From a bacterium (GTDB taxonomy: Bacteria > Patescibacteriota > Minisyncoccia > UBA9983), in NCBI GenBank assembly GCA_023244795.1, contig JAHFLR010000048.1, positions 1 through 5,219 on the forward strand: 5,219 bases of DNA, written 5' to 3'. The notes below the pieces were generated by a model. The model did not search any database. It was not told the DNA's origin and was given only the letters and a program-made list of their open reading frames with translations. The translations under genes and the position numbers were made by a program. Shown one piece after another: positions 1 to 5,219 of this stretch (its first letter is position 1; the number at the start of each line of letters is the position of its first letter).

Positions 1-130
1 CTCCCCACTTCTTCCGGTAATTCCTTTGCTTAATCACAAAATCGTGTTTCATCAGAAACCGACAGGCCACGCCCTCACCCGTCTCTCCAATAATTTGTTT
101 ATCGGTTTTTCTATCTTTTATATCGGACAT
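1..130 (-). CDS. yraN: YraN/UPF0102 family endonuclease-like protein, N-terminal part (runs off left edge)
   Basis: The minus strand reads open from an ATG at 130-128 to the window edge, giving 43 residues plus one base. The visible part matches the start of the UPF0102/YraN family: a Gly-Glu-Thr-Gly-Glu motif (residues 15-19), an Ala-x-x-Phe-Leu helix (22-26), a hydrophobic Phe-Val-Ile strand (31-33) and Arg-Asn-Tyr-Arg (36-39). A Trp-Gly follows, where the family usually continues into Gly-Glu-Ile-Asp. YraN proteins have a predicted restriction-endonuclease-like (Holliday-junction-resolvase-like) fold and no firmly established role. The catalytic Asp/Glu/Lys residues would lie beyond the edge, so activity cannot be judged. 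No other in-frame ATG lies just upstream, and a promoter-like element sits 10 bases before the start, which supports this start. The next genes (tRNA, cca) diverge from it. Confidence 0.85.
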   Translation of the reverse strand, partial: MSDIKDRKTDKQIIGETGEGVACRFLMKHDFVIKQRNYRKKWG

Positions 131-160
131 TCTGTGCCCATTATAACAGACATGATGTCC
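125..160. repeat. Imperfect inverted repeat around the yraN promoter (possible operator)
   Basis: GGACATTCTGT (125-135) is mirrored by ACAGA (146-150) and ATGTCC (155-160), with an extra CATG between the two right-hand blocks. The arms give 11 matching pairs around a 10-base centre that contains most of the -10 hexamer. The left arm overlaps the yraN start codon. This is a plausible protein-binding site or RNA hairpin. No known regulator motif is recognised. Confidence 0.4.
140..148 (-). promoter_or_regulatory. Extended -10 promoter element for yraN
   Basis: The minus strand reads TGTTATAAT: a perfect TATAAT hexamer (145-140) preceded by TG and one spacer base, the classical extended -10 form. 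No good -35 is seen at 17 bases. Normal spacing puts the transcript start near 133, only about 3 bases before the ATG at 130, so the mRNA would be nearly leaderless. That agrees with the absence of a Shine-Dalgarno sequence. The transcript start is inferred, not observed. Confidence 0.55.
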
Positions 161-161
161 T

Positions 162-202
162 TTACCCACATTATCCACAGAGTTATCAACAGATTAGCCA
201 CA
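162..202 (+). promoter_or_regulatory. Array of four DnaA-box-like 9-mers
   Basis: Four consecutive 9-mers on the plus strand resemble the DnaA box TTATNCACA. They are TTACCCACA (162-170), TTATCCACA (171-179, a perfect box), TTATCAACA (183-191) and TTAGCCACA (194-202). The three imperfect ones each differ from TTATCCACA at one base. Their starts are 9, 12 and 11 bases apart, close to one helical turn, and all point the same way. Such head-to-tail clusters are typical of bacterial replication origins and of DnaA-regulated promoters. The array lies just upstream of the yraN promoter, so DnaA binding could also affect that gene. Confidence 0.75.
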
Positions 203-252
203 ATGTCTTTTATTTTTTACTTTTTGCTGGTTATGTGTTAGTTTTTATATAA
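203..252. other. AT-rich segment next to the DnaA boxes, candidate origin unwinding element
   Basis: By hand count this 50-base stretch has 10 G/C (20%) and 31 T on the plus strand, with long T runs at 213-218, 221-225 and 242-246. It directly follows the DnaA-box array and ends one base before the tRNA gene. An AT-rich stretch beside same-strand DnaA boxes is the usual layout of an origin's unwinding region. It must also hold the promoter for the tRNA-cca transcript, but no clear -35/-10 pair is evident. The origin role is an inference, since dnaA and dnaN are not in view. Confidence 0.45.
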
Positions 253-253
253 C

Positions 254-325
254 GCCCCTGTGGTGAAATGGATATCACGCGACGCTTCGAACGTCGTAGT
301 CCGGGTTCGATTCCTGGCGGGGGCA
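254..325 (+). tRNA. tRNA-Arg, anticodon UCG
   Basis: A full cloverleaf can be folded. The 7-bp acceptor stem pairs 254-260 with 318-324 and has one G-U pair. The D stem is 263-266/275-278. The anticodon stem is 280-284/292-296 with loop CTTCGAA, so the anticodon TCG is at 287-289. The T stem is 301-305/313-317 with loop TTCGATT, and the discriminator is A325. Anticodon UCG reads CGN-type arginine codons, primarily CGA. The bases after the discriminator are CAACC, so the 3' CCA is not encoded and must be added after processing. The gene for the CCA-adding enzyme begins 14 bases downstream with no terminator between, so the tRNA probably lies in the leader of that mRNA. Confidence 0.97.
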
Positions 326-339
326 CAACCACAACGGCA

Positions 340-1842
340 ATGAAAACATCTATACCTAAAGAAGTTTCACATGTAACTGAAACATTACTCAAAGCCGGCT
401 TTGAGGCTTTTCTGGTTGGCGGTTGTGTTAGAGACCTAATGTTACACAAGAAACCAAAAGACTGGGATGTGACCACCAACGCCACTCCGGAAGAAATCAT
501 CAAACTCTTCCCCAAAACAGTTTACGAAAATACTTTTGGAACGGTGGCCGTAGTCAACGAAGAAGAAGCTTTAGACGAAACATTAAAAATCATAGAAGTC
601 ACACCCTATCGAGTAGAAGGAAAGTATTCTGATCAGCGCCATCCGGACGAGGTTCGTTTCACCAGAAACATTGAGGAAGATCTAGAAAGAAGAGATTTTA
701 CAATAAACGCCATGGCGCTTGGGTGCAGGCAAGGTGGCAACTGCCATGTTTCAGGTGTAACACAAGAGGAGTTTATAGACATCTTCGATGGACAAAAAGA
801 CTTAAAAAATAAGGGGATTAAGACTGTCGGCGACCCTGACGACAGGTTTAAAGAAGATGCTCTCCGCCTAATGCGCGCTGTTAGATTTGCTACCGAGTTG
901 GGTTTTAAAATAGAAAGAGAAACTCAAGAATCTATCAAAAAAAATTCTAAACTATTGAGCCACATCGCTCACGAAAGAATCAGAGACGAATTTATAAAAA
1001 TTATAATGTCAGACGAACCAAGCAAGGGCATCCAAATGCTCCACGATTTTGATTTACTAAAATTTATCGCGCCGGAGTTGGAAGATGGAATAAAAATAGA
1101 ACAAAATCAGGCTCACCTCTTCCCCGTTTGGGATCATAATATAAGGAGCTTAGACCACGCCGCAGGCAAAAAATGGCCTTTAGAAATAAGGCTTTCTGCC
1201 CTATTCCACGATGTCGGCAAGCCAGCCTCTCGCAGATGGAGCGAGGAGAAAAAAGATTGGACATTTTACGGCCACGATGTAATCGGCGCGCGGATAACCG
1301 CCAAAATAATGGCCAATTTAAAATTCCCCAAAAAAACAATTGACTTAGTAACCACTTTTGTACGCTTCCATCTTTTTTTCTCCGACACGGATAAAATTAC
1401 TCTGTCGGCGGTACGGAGAATAGTAAGAAATGTTGGACCGGAAAATGTTTGGGATCTAATGAAAGTTAGATTTTGCGATCGCGTGGGCATGGGACGCCCC
1501 AAAGAAACTCCCTATCGATTGAGGAAGTACGAATCCATGATAGAGGAGGCCATGCGCGCGCCGCTCTCCGTTGCGATGATAAAACTAGACGGCATTGAGC
1601 TGATGAAACTTCTAAACATACAGCCTGGGCCGAAAGTAGGCTTTATATTAAACGCCCTTTTTGAGGAGGTGCTGGACGAACCGGAGAAAAATACCGAAAA
1701 ATGGCTTAAAACAAGGGCAAAAGAGCTAAACGACCTTTCCGACAATGAGCTTTTAGAGATAAGCAAAAAAGCCAAAGAGCGACGTAACGAGGCCGAGGAA
1801 GCAGAATTAAAGAAAATTAGAGACAGATGGTATGTAAAATAG
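340..1842 (+). CDS. cca: CCA tRNA nucleotidyltransferase (CCA-adding enzyme) with HD domain
   Basis: This 500-residue enzyme is expected to add or repair the 3' CCA of tRNAs from CTP and ATP in the cytoplasm. Class II nucleotidyltransferase motifs occur in order: Val-Gly-Gly-Cys-Val-Arg-Asp (26-32), the catalytic pair in Asp-Trp-Asp (D41, D43), Arg-Arg-Asp-Phe-Thr-Ile-Asn-Ala (117-124), Glu-Asp-x-x-Arg (172-176) for nucleotide selection, and His-Glu-Arg-Ile-Arg-x-Glu (211-217). An HD domain follows (HD at 290-291, Gly-His-Asp at 311-313). The Pro-Gly-Pro-x-Val-Gly motif at 429-434 is typical of the family's C-terminal part. A charged helical tail (about 445-500) makes it longer than the usual 400-450 residues. 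The reading frame stays open upstream into the tRNA gene, so the ATG at 340 is the first sensible start. It lacks a Shine-Dalgarno sequence. A poly(A) polymerase is a less likely alternative, given the HD domain and the tail. Confidence 0.95.
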   Translation: MKTSIPKEVSHVTETLLKAGFEAFLVGGCVRDLMLHKKPKDWDVTTNATPEEIIKLFPKTVYENTFGTVAVVNEEEALDETLKIIEVTPYRVEGKYSDQRHPDEVRFTRNIEEDLERRDFTINAMALGCRQGGNCHVSGVTQEEFIDIFDGQKDLKNKGIKTVGDPDDRFKEDALRLMRAVRFATELGFKIERETQESIKKNSKLLSHIAHERIRDEFIKIIMSDEPSKGIQMLHDFDLLKFIAPELEDGIKIEQNQAHLFPVWDHNIRSLDHAAGKKWPLEIRLSALFHDVGKPASRRWSEEKKDWTFYGHDVIGARITAKIMANLKFPKKTIDLVTTFVRFHLFFSDTDKITLSAVRRIVRNVGPENVWDLMKVRFCDRVGMGRPKETPYRLRKYESMIEEAMRAPLSVAMIKLDGIELMKLLNIQPGPKVGFILNALFEEVLDEPEKNTEKWLKTRAKELNDLSDNELLEISKKAKERRNEAEEAELKKIRDRWYVK

Positions 1843-1880
1843 CTCTGTGAAACATTTATAAATGTTTCACAGAGCTATTT
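1837..1880. terminator. Bidirectional terminator: perfect 44-bp palindrome between cca and xer
   Basis: Positions 1837-1858 are the exact reverse complement of 1859-1880, giving a 22-bp stem (about 20 bp plus a TATA loop). The left arm contains the TAG stop of cca (1840-1842), and the xer stop begins at the next base after the right arm. A T-rich run follows on the plus strand (from 1878) and TTTT-AC on the minus strand, so it can act as an intrinsic terminator both ways for the convergent genes. The stem is unusually long and perfect for a terminator. Confidence 0.85.
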
Positions 1881-2771
1881 CTATTCTCTTTTCTTGTCGT
1901 GGAATTTTTTGTGCACCTCGCGGAGCTGTTTATCGGTAATGTGGGTATAGATTTGAGTGGTAGTGATATTGGAGTGGCCGAGCATCACCTGCACCGAACG
2001 CAAATCGGCTCCGTTACTCAATAGGTCAGTAGCAAAAACATGCCGCAAAACATGCGGGGTAACTTTTTTGGCGATGCCGGCCTTTATAGCATAAAACTTA
2101 ATAACCCTTTCTATCGACCTGGGAGTAAGGCGAGTAGGCTCGGCATCTCGCCCCTTGGCCAAACGCACAAACAAGGCCTCCTCCACATCGGCTCGTTTAT
2201 CTAAATAATTTTTTACTGTCTGTTTGGCCTGATCAGAAACAAAAACCACTCTAATCTTATCGCCCTTACCTCGGACGGAAATTTCCCCCGCCTTGGCGTC
2301 TAAAAAGTGGTCTCTATTTAAAGAGCACAGCTCGGAAACGCGCAGGCCGGTAGAAAACAACAACTCTAAAATGGCCGTGTCTCGCAAGGATTTTATGTCC
2401 TTATCGGTAGGGGAGTGGAGCAACCTTTCCAGCTCTTCCGGAGTTATAAGGTCTAGCTCTCGCTGGGCCACCTTGGCTAGTTCTATGCGTTCGGCCGAGA
2501 GAGACTCTATGCCTCGTTTGGCCAAATATTTTAAAAACATCCGCAGGGCTATTAGGTAATAGTTTTGAGTTTTCTTTTTTAAATCAGCGCGATTGAGATG
2601 GAGACGAAACTGACGCACGGCCTCGTCGGTGATTTGAGTGGGGGAATTGATTTTGGTAAATTCTAAAAACTTTTTTAAGTAGCGGTCGTAATTTTCTACT
2701 GTCTTTAGGCTTTTGCCTTTTTCTATTTCTAAATATTCTAAAAATTGTTTGTGTAATTCGTCGAGTTTCAT
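1881..2771 (-). CDS. xerD: Xer-type tyrosine recombinase (XerC/XerD family)
   Basis: This 296-residue site-specific recombinase has the usual Xer length (about 300). Xer proteins resolve chromosome dimers at a dif site. Residues 1-90 form the helical SAM-like core-binding domain. The catalytic domain (about 105-290) carries the full active site: R144 (Gly-Leu-Arg-Val-Ser-Glu), K169 (Arg-Gly-Lys-Gly-Asp), H240 and R243 (His-x-x-Arg-His), H266 (Leu-Gly-His) and the nucleophile Y275 (Gln-Ile-Tyr-Thr-His). The Gly-Ala-Asp-Leu-Arg and Leu-Arg-x-x-His segments near the end look more like XerD than XerC. The symbol is tentative, because CPR genomes may use one Xer for both roles. A GTG at 2798 would add nine residues, but it lies about at the predicted transcript start, and the ATG at 2771 gives the typical Xer N-terminus. 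No phage genes or att sites are seen nearby, so a housekeeping role is likely. Confidence 0.95.
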   Translation of the reverse strand: MKLDELHKQFLEYLEIEKGKSLKTVENYDRYLKKFLEFTKINSPTQITDEAVRQFRLHLNRADLKKKTQNYYLIALRMFLKYLAKRGIESLSAERIELAKVAQRELDLITPEELERLLHSPTDKDIKSLRDTAILELLFSTGLRVSELCSLNRDHFLDAKAGEISVRGKGDKIRVVFVSDQAKQTVKNYLDKRADVEEALFVRLAKGRDAEPTRLTPRSIERVIKFYAIKAGIAKKVTPHVLRHVFATDLLSNGADLRSVQVMLGHSNITTTQIYTHITDKQLREVHKKFHDKKRE

Positions 2772-2801
2772 AATGATGATGTAACCACAATGTCGCACAA
2801 T

Positions 2802-2807
2802 TATTAT
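2802..2807 (+). promoter_or_regulatory. Possible -10 element for the 2859 gene
   Basis: TATTAT on the plus strand matches five of six consensus bases and overlaps the minus-strand -10 of xer. If used, the transcript would start near 2814 and the two divergent promoters would compete. No good -35 is seen. TATCAT at 2844-2849 is an alternative that would give an almost leaderless mRNA. Confidence 0.25.
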
Positions 2808-2811
2808 AACA
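2803..2811 (-). promoter_or_regulatory. Extended -10 promoter element for the xer gene
   Basis: The minus strand reads TGTTATAAT, the same 9-mer as at the yraN promoter. The TATAAT hexamer is at 2808-2803 and no convincing -35 is seen. The predicted transcript start is near 2796, giving a 25-base leader to the ATG at 2771 and arguing against the upstream GTG at 2798. The leader has no Shine-Dalgarno sequence. Confidence 0.55.
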
Positions 2812-2858
2812 CCGTTTTAATGGAAAAGAAAAAGATGATTTGATATCATTAATGCAAC

Positions 2859-3413
2859 ATGGAAACAAAAAATAACGGGGGGATGGGAGGCGAAGTAAAA
2901 AACGGGGGGCGGGCAATCAAAACCGTCGCCGCTTTTGTGATAATTATTTTTACCGGCACAACGGTTTTATTTTTTCTAAACGGATTAGGTAAAATCAACC
3001 TGCCGGTTTTAGATAGCTTTACCCAAACCGCTCAGGAGAAACAGCAAGCGCAAACGGTAAAATATTTTTCCGACCTACAAGAAAAAAACAAAAACGATAC
3101 TTACGGCGGCGACACACCAGAGCAAACGATGCAAATGTTTATTGCCGCGCTAAAAGCGGGGGACACCGACTTGGCGGCAAAATATTTTGTGGTGGAGAAG
3201 CAGGAGGAAATGACGCAACAGCTTGCCACGGGGAGACAAAAAGATACTCTGAAATTACTGATATCTGACGTGGAGAGATCGCTTAAAAACGGGAAAGAAC
3301 TTTTTGCGGGAAGTTACCAATTTGAAACTTTTGACGAAAATAAAGTTGCTGAATTTAGCTTTGATTTATCTTTAAACAAATTTACCAACAAATGGAAAAT
3401 AGAAAGTTTGTAG
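2859..3413 (+). CDS. Single-pass membrane protein with extracytoplasmic NTF2/DUF4878-like domain
   Basis: This 184-residue protein is not assignable to a named gene. Residues 1-21 are Gly/Asn/Lys-rich and positively charged. Residues 22-41 form one strongly hydrophobic helix, so the protein probably has its N-terminus inside and about 140 residues outside. Residues 52-80 are polar and Gln/Lys-rich, likely a helical stalk. From 85 on, the pattern Thr-Pro-Glu-Gln, then Phe-Ile-Ala-Ala-Leu-Lys-Ala-Gly-Asp and Ala-Ala-Lys-Tyr-Phe (about 86-110), with Lys-Trp-Lys-Ile near the C-terminus (178-181), resembles small NTF2-like domains of the DUF4878 type. These are usually binding rather than catalytic modules. 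No catalytic motif is seen. The gene overlaps the next one by 22 bases, suggesting coupled translation with the exported hydrolase-like protein. The start lacks a Shine-Dalgarno sequence; an ATG at 2883 would shorten the cytoplasmic tail only. Confidence 0.85.
   Translation: METKNNGGMGGEVKNGGRAIKTVAAFVIIIFTGTTVLFFLNGLGKINLPVLDSFTQTAQEKQQAQTVKYFSDLQEKNKNDTYGGDTPEQTMQMFIAALKAGDTDLAAKYFVVEKQEEMTQQLATGRQKDTLKLLISDVERSLKNGKELFAGSYQFETFDENKVAEFSFDLSLNKFTNKWKIESL
2877..2913 (+). other. Cluster of G runs just after the start codon
   Basis: Four runs of three or more G lie within 37 bases: two six-G tracts (2877-2882, 2904-2909) and GGG at 2885-2887 and 2911-2913. They encode the Gly-Gly-rich N-terminus of the membrane protein. 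They could form a G-quadruplex in the coding strand or mRNA, or slip during replication. Either effect is speculative. Confidence 0.35.
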
Positions 3414-5219
3414 CAATAATTTTAGCATCACTAATTGGCGTCATCATGGCGCCAGTTTTTGCATTTGCCTACGACGACCAAACCACTCACCCGGCGCTGA
3501 CAGACGACATCGTGGATTTTTTTAATTTAAATTATCCATCATTAAAAATCTCTAGCGAAGAAAAAGAAATTATTAAAAGGGGGAGTGTGGAGGAGGATCT
3601 TGCGCCACGCTGGATGCACCACTTTTATGATCCAATTTACAACAGGGGATTGTGGGGGTTTAGCAGTTCTAAAACTTGGTCGCAAAAGTGGCCGGACTGG
3701 GAGACGCTCGCGCTGGCGCCAAACACCAAACCGTTTGACCTGGAGGGCAACGCCGTGGAAGATAGATTTGAAAATTTATTTACCTGGCAGAGGGCAGTTT
3801 ATAACTACGCCCATGCAGATAAAAAAGCGGCGCTCCTAGAGCTTGGGCACGTTTTGCATTTAATAGAGGACGCCGCCGTGCCAGACCACACGCGCAACAA
3901 CGCGCATAACCCATCGCCATACGAGGCATGGGCTAAAAAGTTTGACAGCTCTACTATCCAAACCTTTAACGAGTTAGCGGCCGGTAAAAAAATACCAGTC
4001 ATTTTGCCAACGCTTGATGATTACTTTGATATGGTGGCAAAATATTCTAATGGAAACTTTTTTAGCAAGGATACTATCTTTGATGAGCAATATGCCGAGC
4101 CACAAGTTGTTTCGGAAAAAACCGTCAAGCTAAGTAACGGCAACTATTATATTTTTGGCTTTAATGCCTATGGGGCGGCCTTAGTCAAAATAGATAGGGA
4201 GCGCAATCTCATTGATGGCAAAATAACTGACTCTTACGGCATAGTTGATCATGACAATCTTATCTTCTCCGATTACTGGCACTTACTTTCTCAATACGAT
4301 GTGCAGAATGGCGCGGGTGTGGTTAAACTCTTTTTTGACGAAGCGGAAAAAGAAAAACAATCCGGCGCGCTACTCTCCGCAAATAAATCATACGCAGAAA
4401 TTGCCGAAGGTAAAATAAAAAACATGGCCAGCGCGGCGGGAGCAGTTTTAAAAAATATCTTTACTTTTAATTTTTCTAATACCGAACTCGCATCATCCGT
4501 TGCAAATATCCCGGTAGATGTTGCCTCTCAAATAAATCACAAACAGGATCCCCCGCCCATAACTGTTTCCGAGAAACCGCAAAACAAGGAAGCAGAAAAA
4601 ATATCTCCGCCCTCCGCTCCCCCGCAAGGTGATGGGTCTGGTTTTATTTTTGTTTCATTACCATACGCCGGCTACGGAGGAGGCGCGGTGGCGCCAATAA
4701 TTGATGCTCCCGCAGAAACAAACCCGGCGCCCGCAACAACCTCGCCAGAAACTATAAATACAGAAACCCTCGATGAAACATCAACAAGTACTCCGCCGGC
4801 AGAAACCGCAACCACCACCAAACCGATTATTTTGCCAGACACCACCGCGCCCGAAGTGGCAATCTCTATTTTAGAATGCGCCAACTCACTTTCCTCCGGA
4901 TCGTGCGTTGTGGCAACAACCACGCTAAATGTTGTTTGGAGTTCGCCAAGCAGCGACCTGGATATTTTTGAGTTTACCGACAATCTTGGGCAAACTCTTT
5001 CTACCACTTCCACCTCTACTATAATTTTTACGGAAAATAATTCTGCAAATAATTTTTCTGTCCGCGCCAAAGATAAAGCAGGCAACTGGTCGGCTCCACA
5101 AAATATTACCGCCACAACCAACTCTATGCCGGTTGTTATAAACGAGGTGGCGTGGGCCGGCACAAGCTCAAGCGCGCCTAATGATGAGTGGATAGAACTC
5201 TATAACCGCGCCGACACTG
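3392..5219 (+). CDS. Exported multidomain protein: zinc phospholipase C/S1-P1 nuclease-like domain, Ig-like domain, lamin-tail domain (runs off right edge)
   Basis: The frame stays open for 609 residues to the edge. Residues 1-26 are a signal peptide (basic start, hydrophobic core, likely cleavage after Ala-Phe-Ala). Residues 27-345 resemble the zinc-dependent phospholipase C / S1-P1 nuclease fold. Likely metal ligands are H33 (Thr-His-Pro-Ala-Leu), D69 (Glu-Glu-Asp), H77 (His-His-Phe-Tyr-Asp-Pro), the H156-x3-D160-x5-H166 block, and H172 with E178. The spacing of that block equals H118-D122-H128 of Bacillus cereus phospholipase C. Residues 385-482 are a Pro/Thr/Glu-rich linker with a Gly-Tyr-Gly-Gly-Gly patch (427-431). 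Residues 483-576 look like an Ig/fibronectin-type domain (Asp-Thr-Thr-Ala-Pro start, Asp-Lys-Ala-Gly-Asn near the end, Cys at 496 and 505). From 580 a lamin-tail domain begins (Ile-Asn-Glu-Val, then Asp-Glu-Trp-Ile-Glu-Leu at 598-603). The start at 3392 lies inside the preceding gene and is needed for the signal peptide. The substrate, whether phospholipid or nucleic acid, cannot be told. Confidence 0.92.
   Translation, partial: MENRKFVAIILASLIGVIMAPVFAFAYDDQTTHPALTDDIVDFFNLNYPSLKISSEEKEIIKRGSVEEDLAPRWMHHFYDPIYNRGLWGFSSSKTWSQKWPDWETLALAPNTKPFDLEGNAVEDRFENLFTWQRAVYNYAHADKKAALLELGHVLHLIEDAAVPDHTRNNAHNPSPYEAWAKKFDSSTIQTFNELAAGKKIPVILPTLDDYFDMVAKYSNGNFFSKDTIFDEQYAEPQVVSEKTVKLSNGNYYIFGFNAYGAALVKIDRERNLIDGKITDSYGIVDHDNLIFSDYWHLLSQYDVQNGAGVVKLFFDEAEKEKQSGALLSANKSYAEIAEGKIKNMASAAGAVLKNIFTFNFSNTELASSVANIPVDVASQINHKQDPPPITVSEKPQNKEAEKISPPSAPPQGDGSGFIFVSLPYAGYGGGAVAPIIDAPAETNPAPATTSPETINTETLDETSTSTPPAETATTTKPIILPDTTAPEVAISILECANSLSSGSCVVATTTLNVVWSSPSSDLDIFEFTDNLGQTLSTTSTSTIIFTENNSANNFSVRAKDKAGNWSAPQNITATTNSMPVVINEVAWAGTSSSAPNDEWIELYNRADT

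Noticed and set aside
26..241. A 71-residue plus-strand open frame rich in hydrophobic residues
   Set aside because: It lies antisense to yraN and across the DnaA boxes and AT-rich tract. Its hydrophobicity comes from T-rich codons, and it has no ribosome-binding site or family resemblance.
268..339. Upstream start that would extend cca by 24 residues
   Set aside because: The extension would translate most of the tRNA gene. Family homology begins only after the ATG at 340.
231..515. Minus-strand frame across the tRNA and the start of cca
   Set aside because: It is antisense to a clear tRNA and a clear enzyme. Part of its translation is simply the tRNA read backwards.
2772..2798. GTG start at 2798 adding nine residues to the Xer protein
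   Set aside because: It coincides with the predicted transcript start, and the added residues do not fit the usual Xer N-terminus. A leaderless GTG start cannot be fully excluded.
2791..2820. Possible dif-like recombination site upstream of xer
   Set aside because: There is a short AT-rich TTATTATAA core, but I could not align two 11-base arms with a 6-base centre to known dif sites.
3585..3839. Arg/Trp-rich 84-residue frame inside the exported protein gene
   Set aside because: It overlaps, in another frame, the conserved hydrolase domain, whose motifs show which frame is real.
4672..5163. 163-residue minus-strand frame rich in Val/Ala/Ser
   Set aside because: It is a shadow of the Thr/Pro/Glu-rich linker and Ig-like domain on the plus strand. 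Its low-complexity composition is the mirror of that codon use.
1..5219. CRISPR array, insertion sequence, rRNA or prophage
   Set aside because: No regularly spaced repeats, transposase, rRNA segment or phage structural gene was seen. The tyrosine recombinase looks like a housekeeping Xer rather than a phage integrase.
340..5219. Alternative genetic code (TGA as glycine, as in some CPR lineages)
   Set aside because: No in-frame TGA occurs in any of the genes, so the standard bacterial code is sufficient.

Overview
The window looks like chromosomal DNA from a Patescibacteria (Candidate Phyla Radiation, probably Parcubacteria-like) bacterium. This is an inference from several traits. The CCA-adding enzyme has a charged C-terminal tail ending in a basic Tyr-Val-Lys segment. 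A lone Xer recombinase is not surrounded by phage genes. A secreted protein combines a zinc hydrolase-like domain, an Ig-like domain and a lamin-tail domain. None of the five start codons has a convincing Shine-Dalgarno sequence. The standard code fits: no in-frame TGA is needed, and all three visible stops are TAG.

Left part (1-253): the 5' end of a minus-strand yraN (UPF0102) gene runs off the left edge. Its extended -10 element sits inside an imperfect palindrome. Next comes a run of four same-strand DnaA-box-like 9-mers (162-202), then a 50-base segment of about 20% GC. Together these look like a replication origin or a DnaA-controlled region.

Centre (254-2858): a tRNA-Arg(UCG) gene without an encoded CCA end lies 14 bases before the gene for the CCA-adding enzyme, with no terminator between them. 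That gene converges on a minus-strand Xer-type tyrosine recombinase gene. The two stop codons flank or lie within a perfect 44-bp palindrome, which probably terminates transcription in both directions. The short divergent spacer upstream of xer carries another TGtTATAAT promoter element.

Right part (2859-5219): two overlapping plus-strand genes encode envelope or exported proteins. The first is a small single-pass membrane protein with an outside NTF2/DUF4878-like domain. The second is a large exported protein cut by the right edge. It has a signal peptide, a zinc phospholipase C / S1-P1 nuclease-like domain, a Pro/Thr-rich linker, an Ig-like domain and the start of a lamin-tail domain. Their 22-base overlap suggests they are made together, probably for work at the cell surface. 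The window has no gene-free stretch longer than 300 bases; the longest is 131-253.
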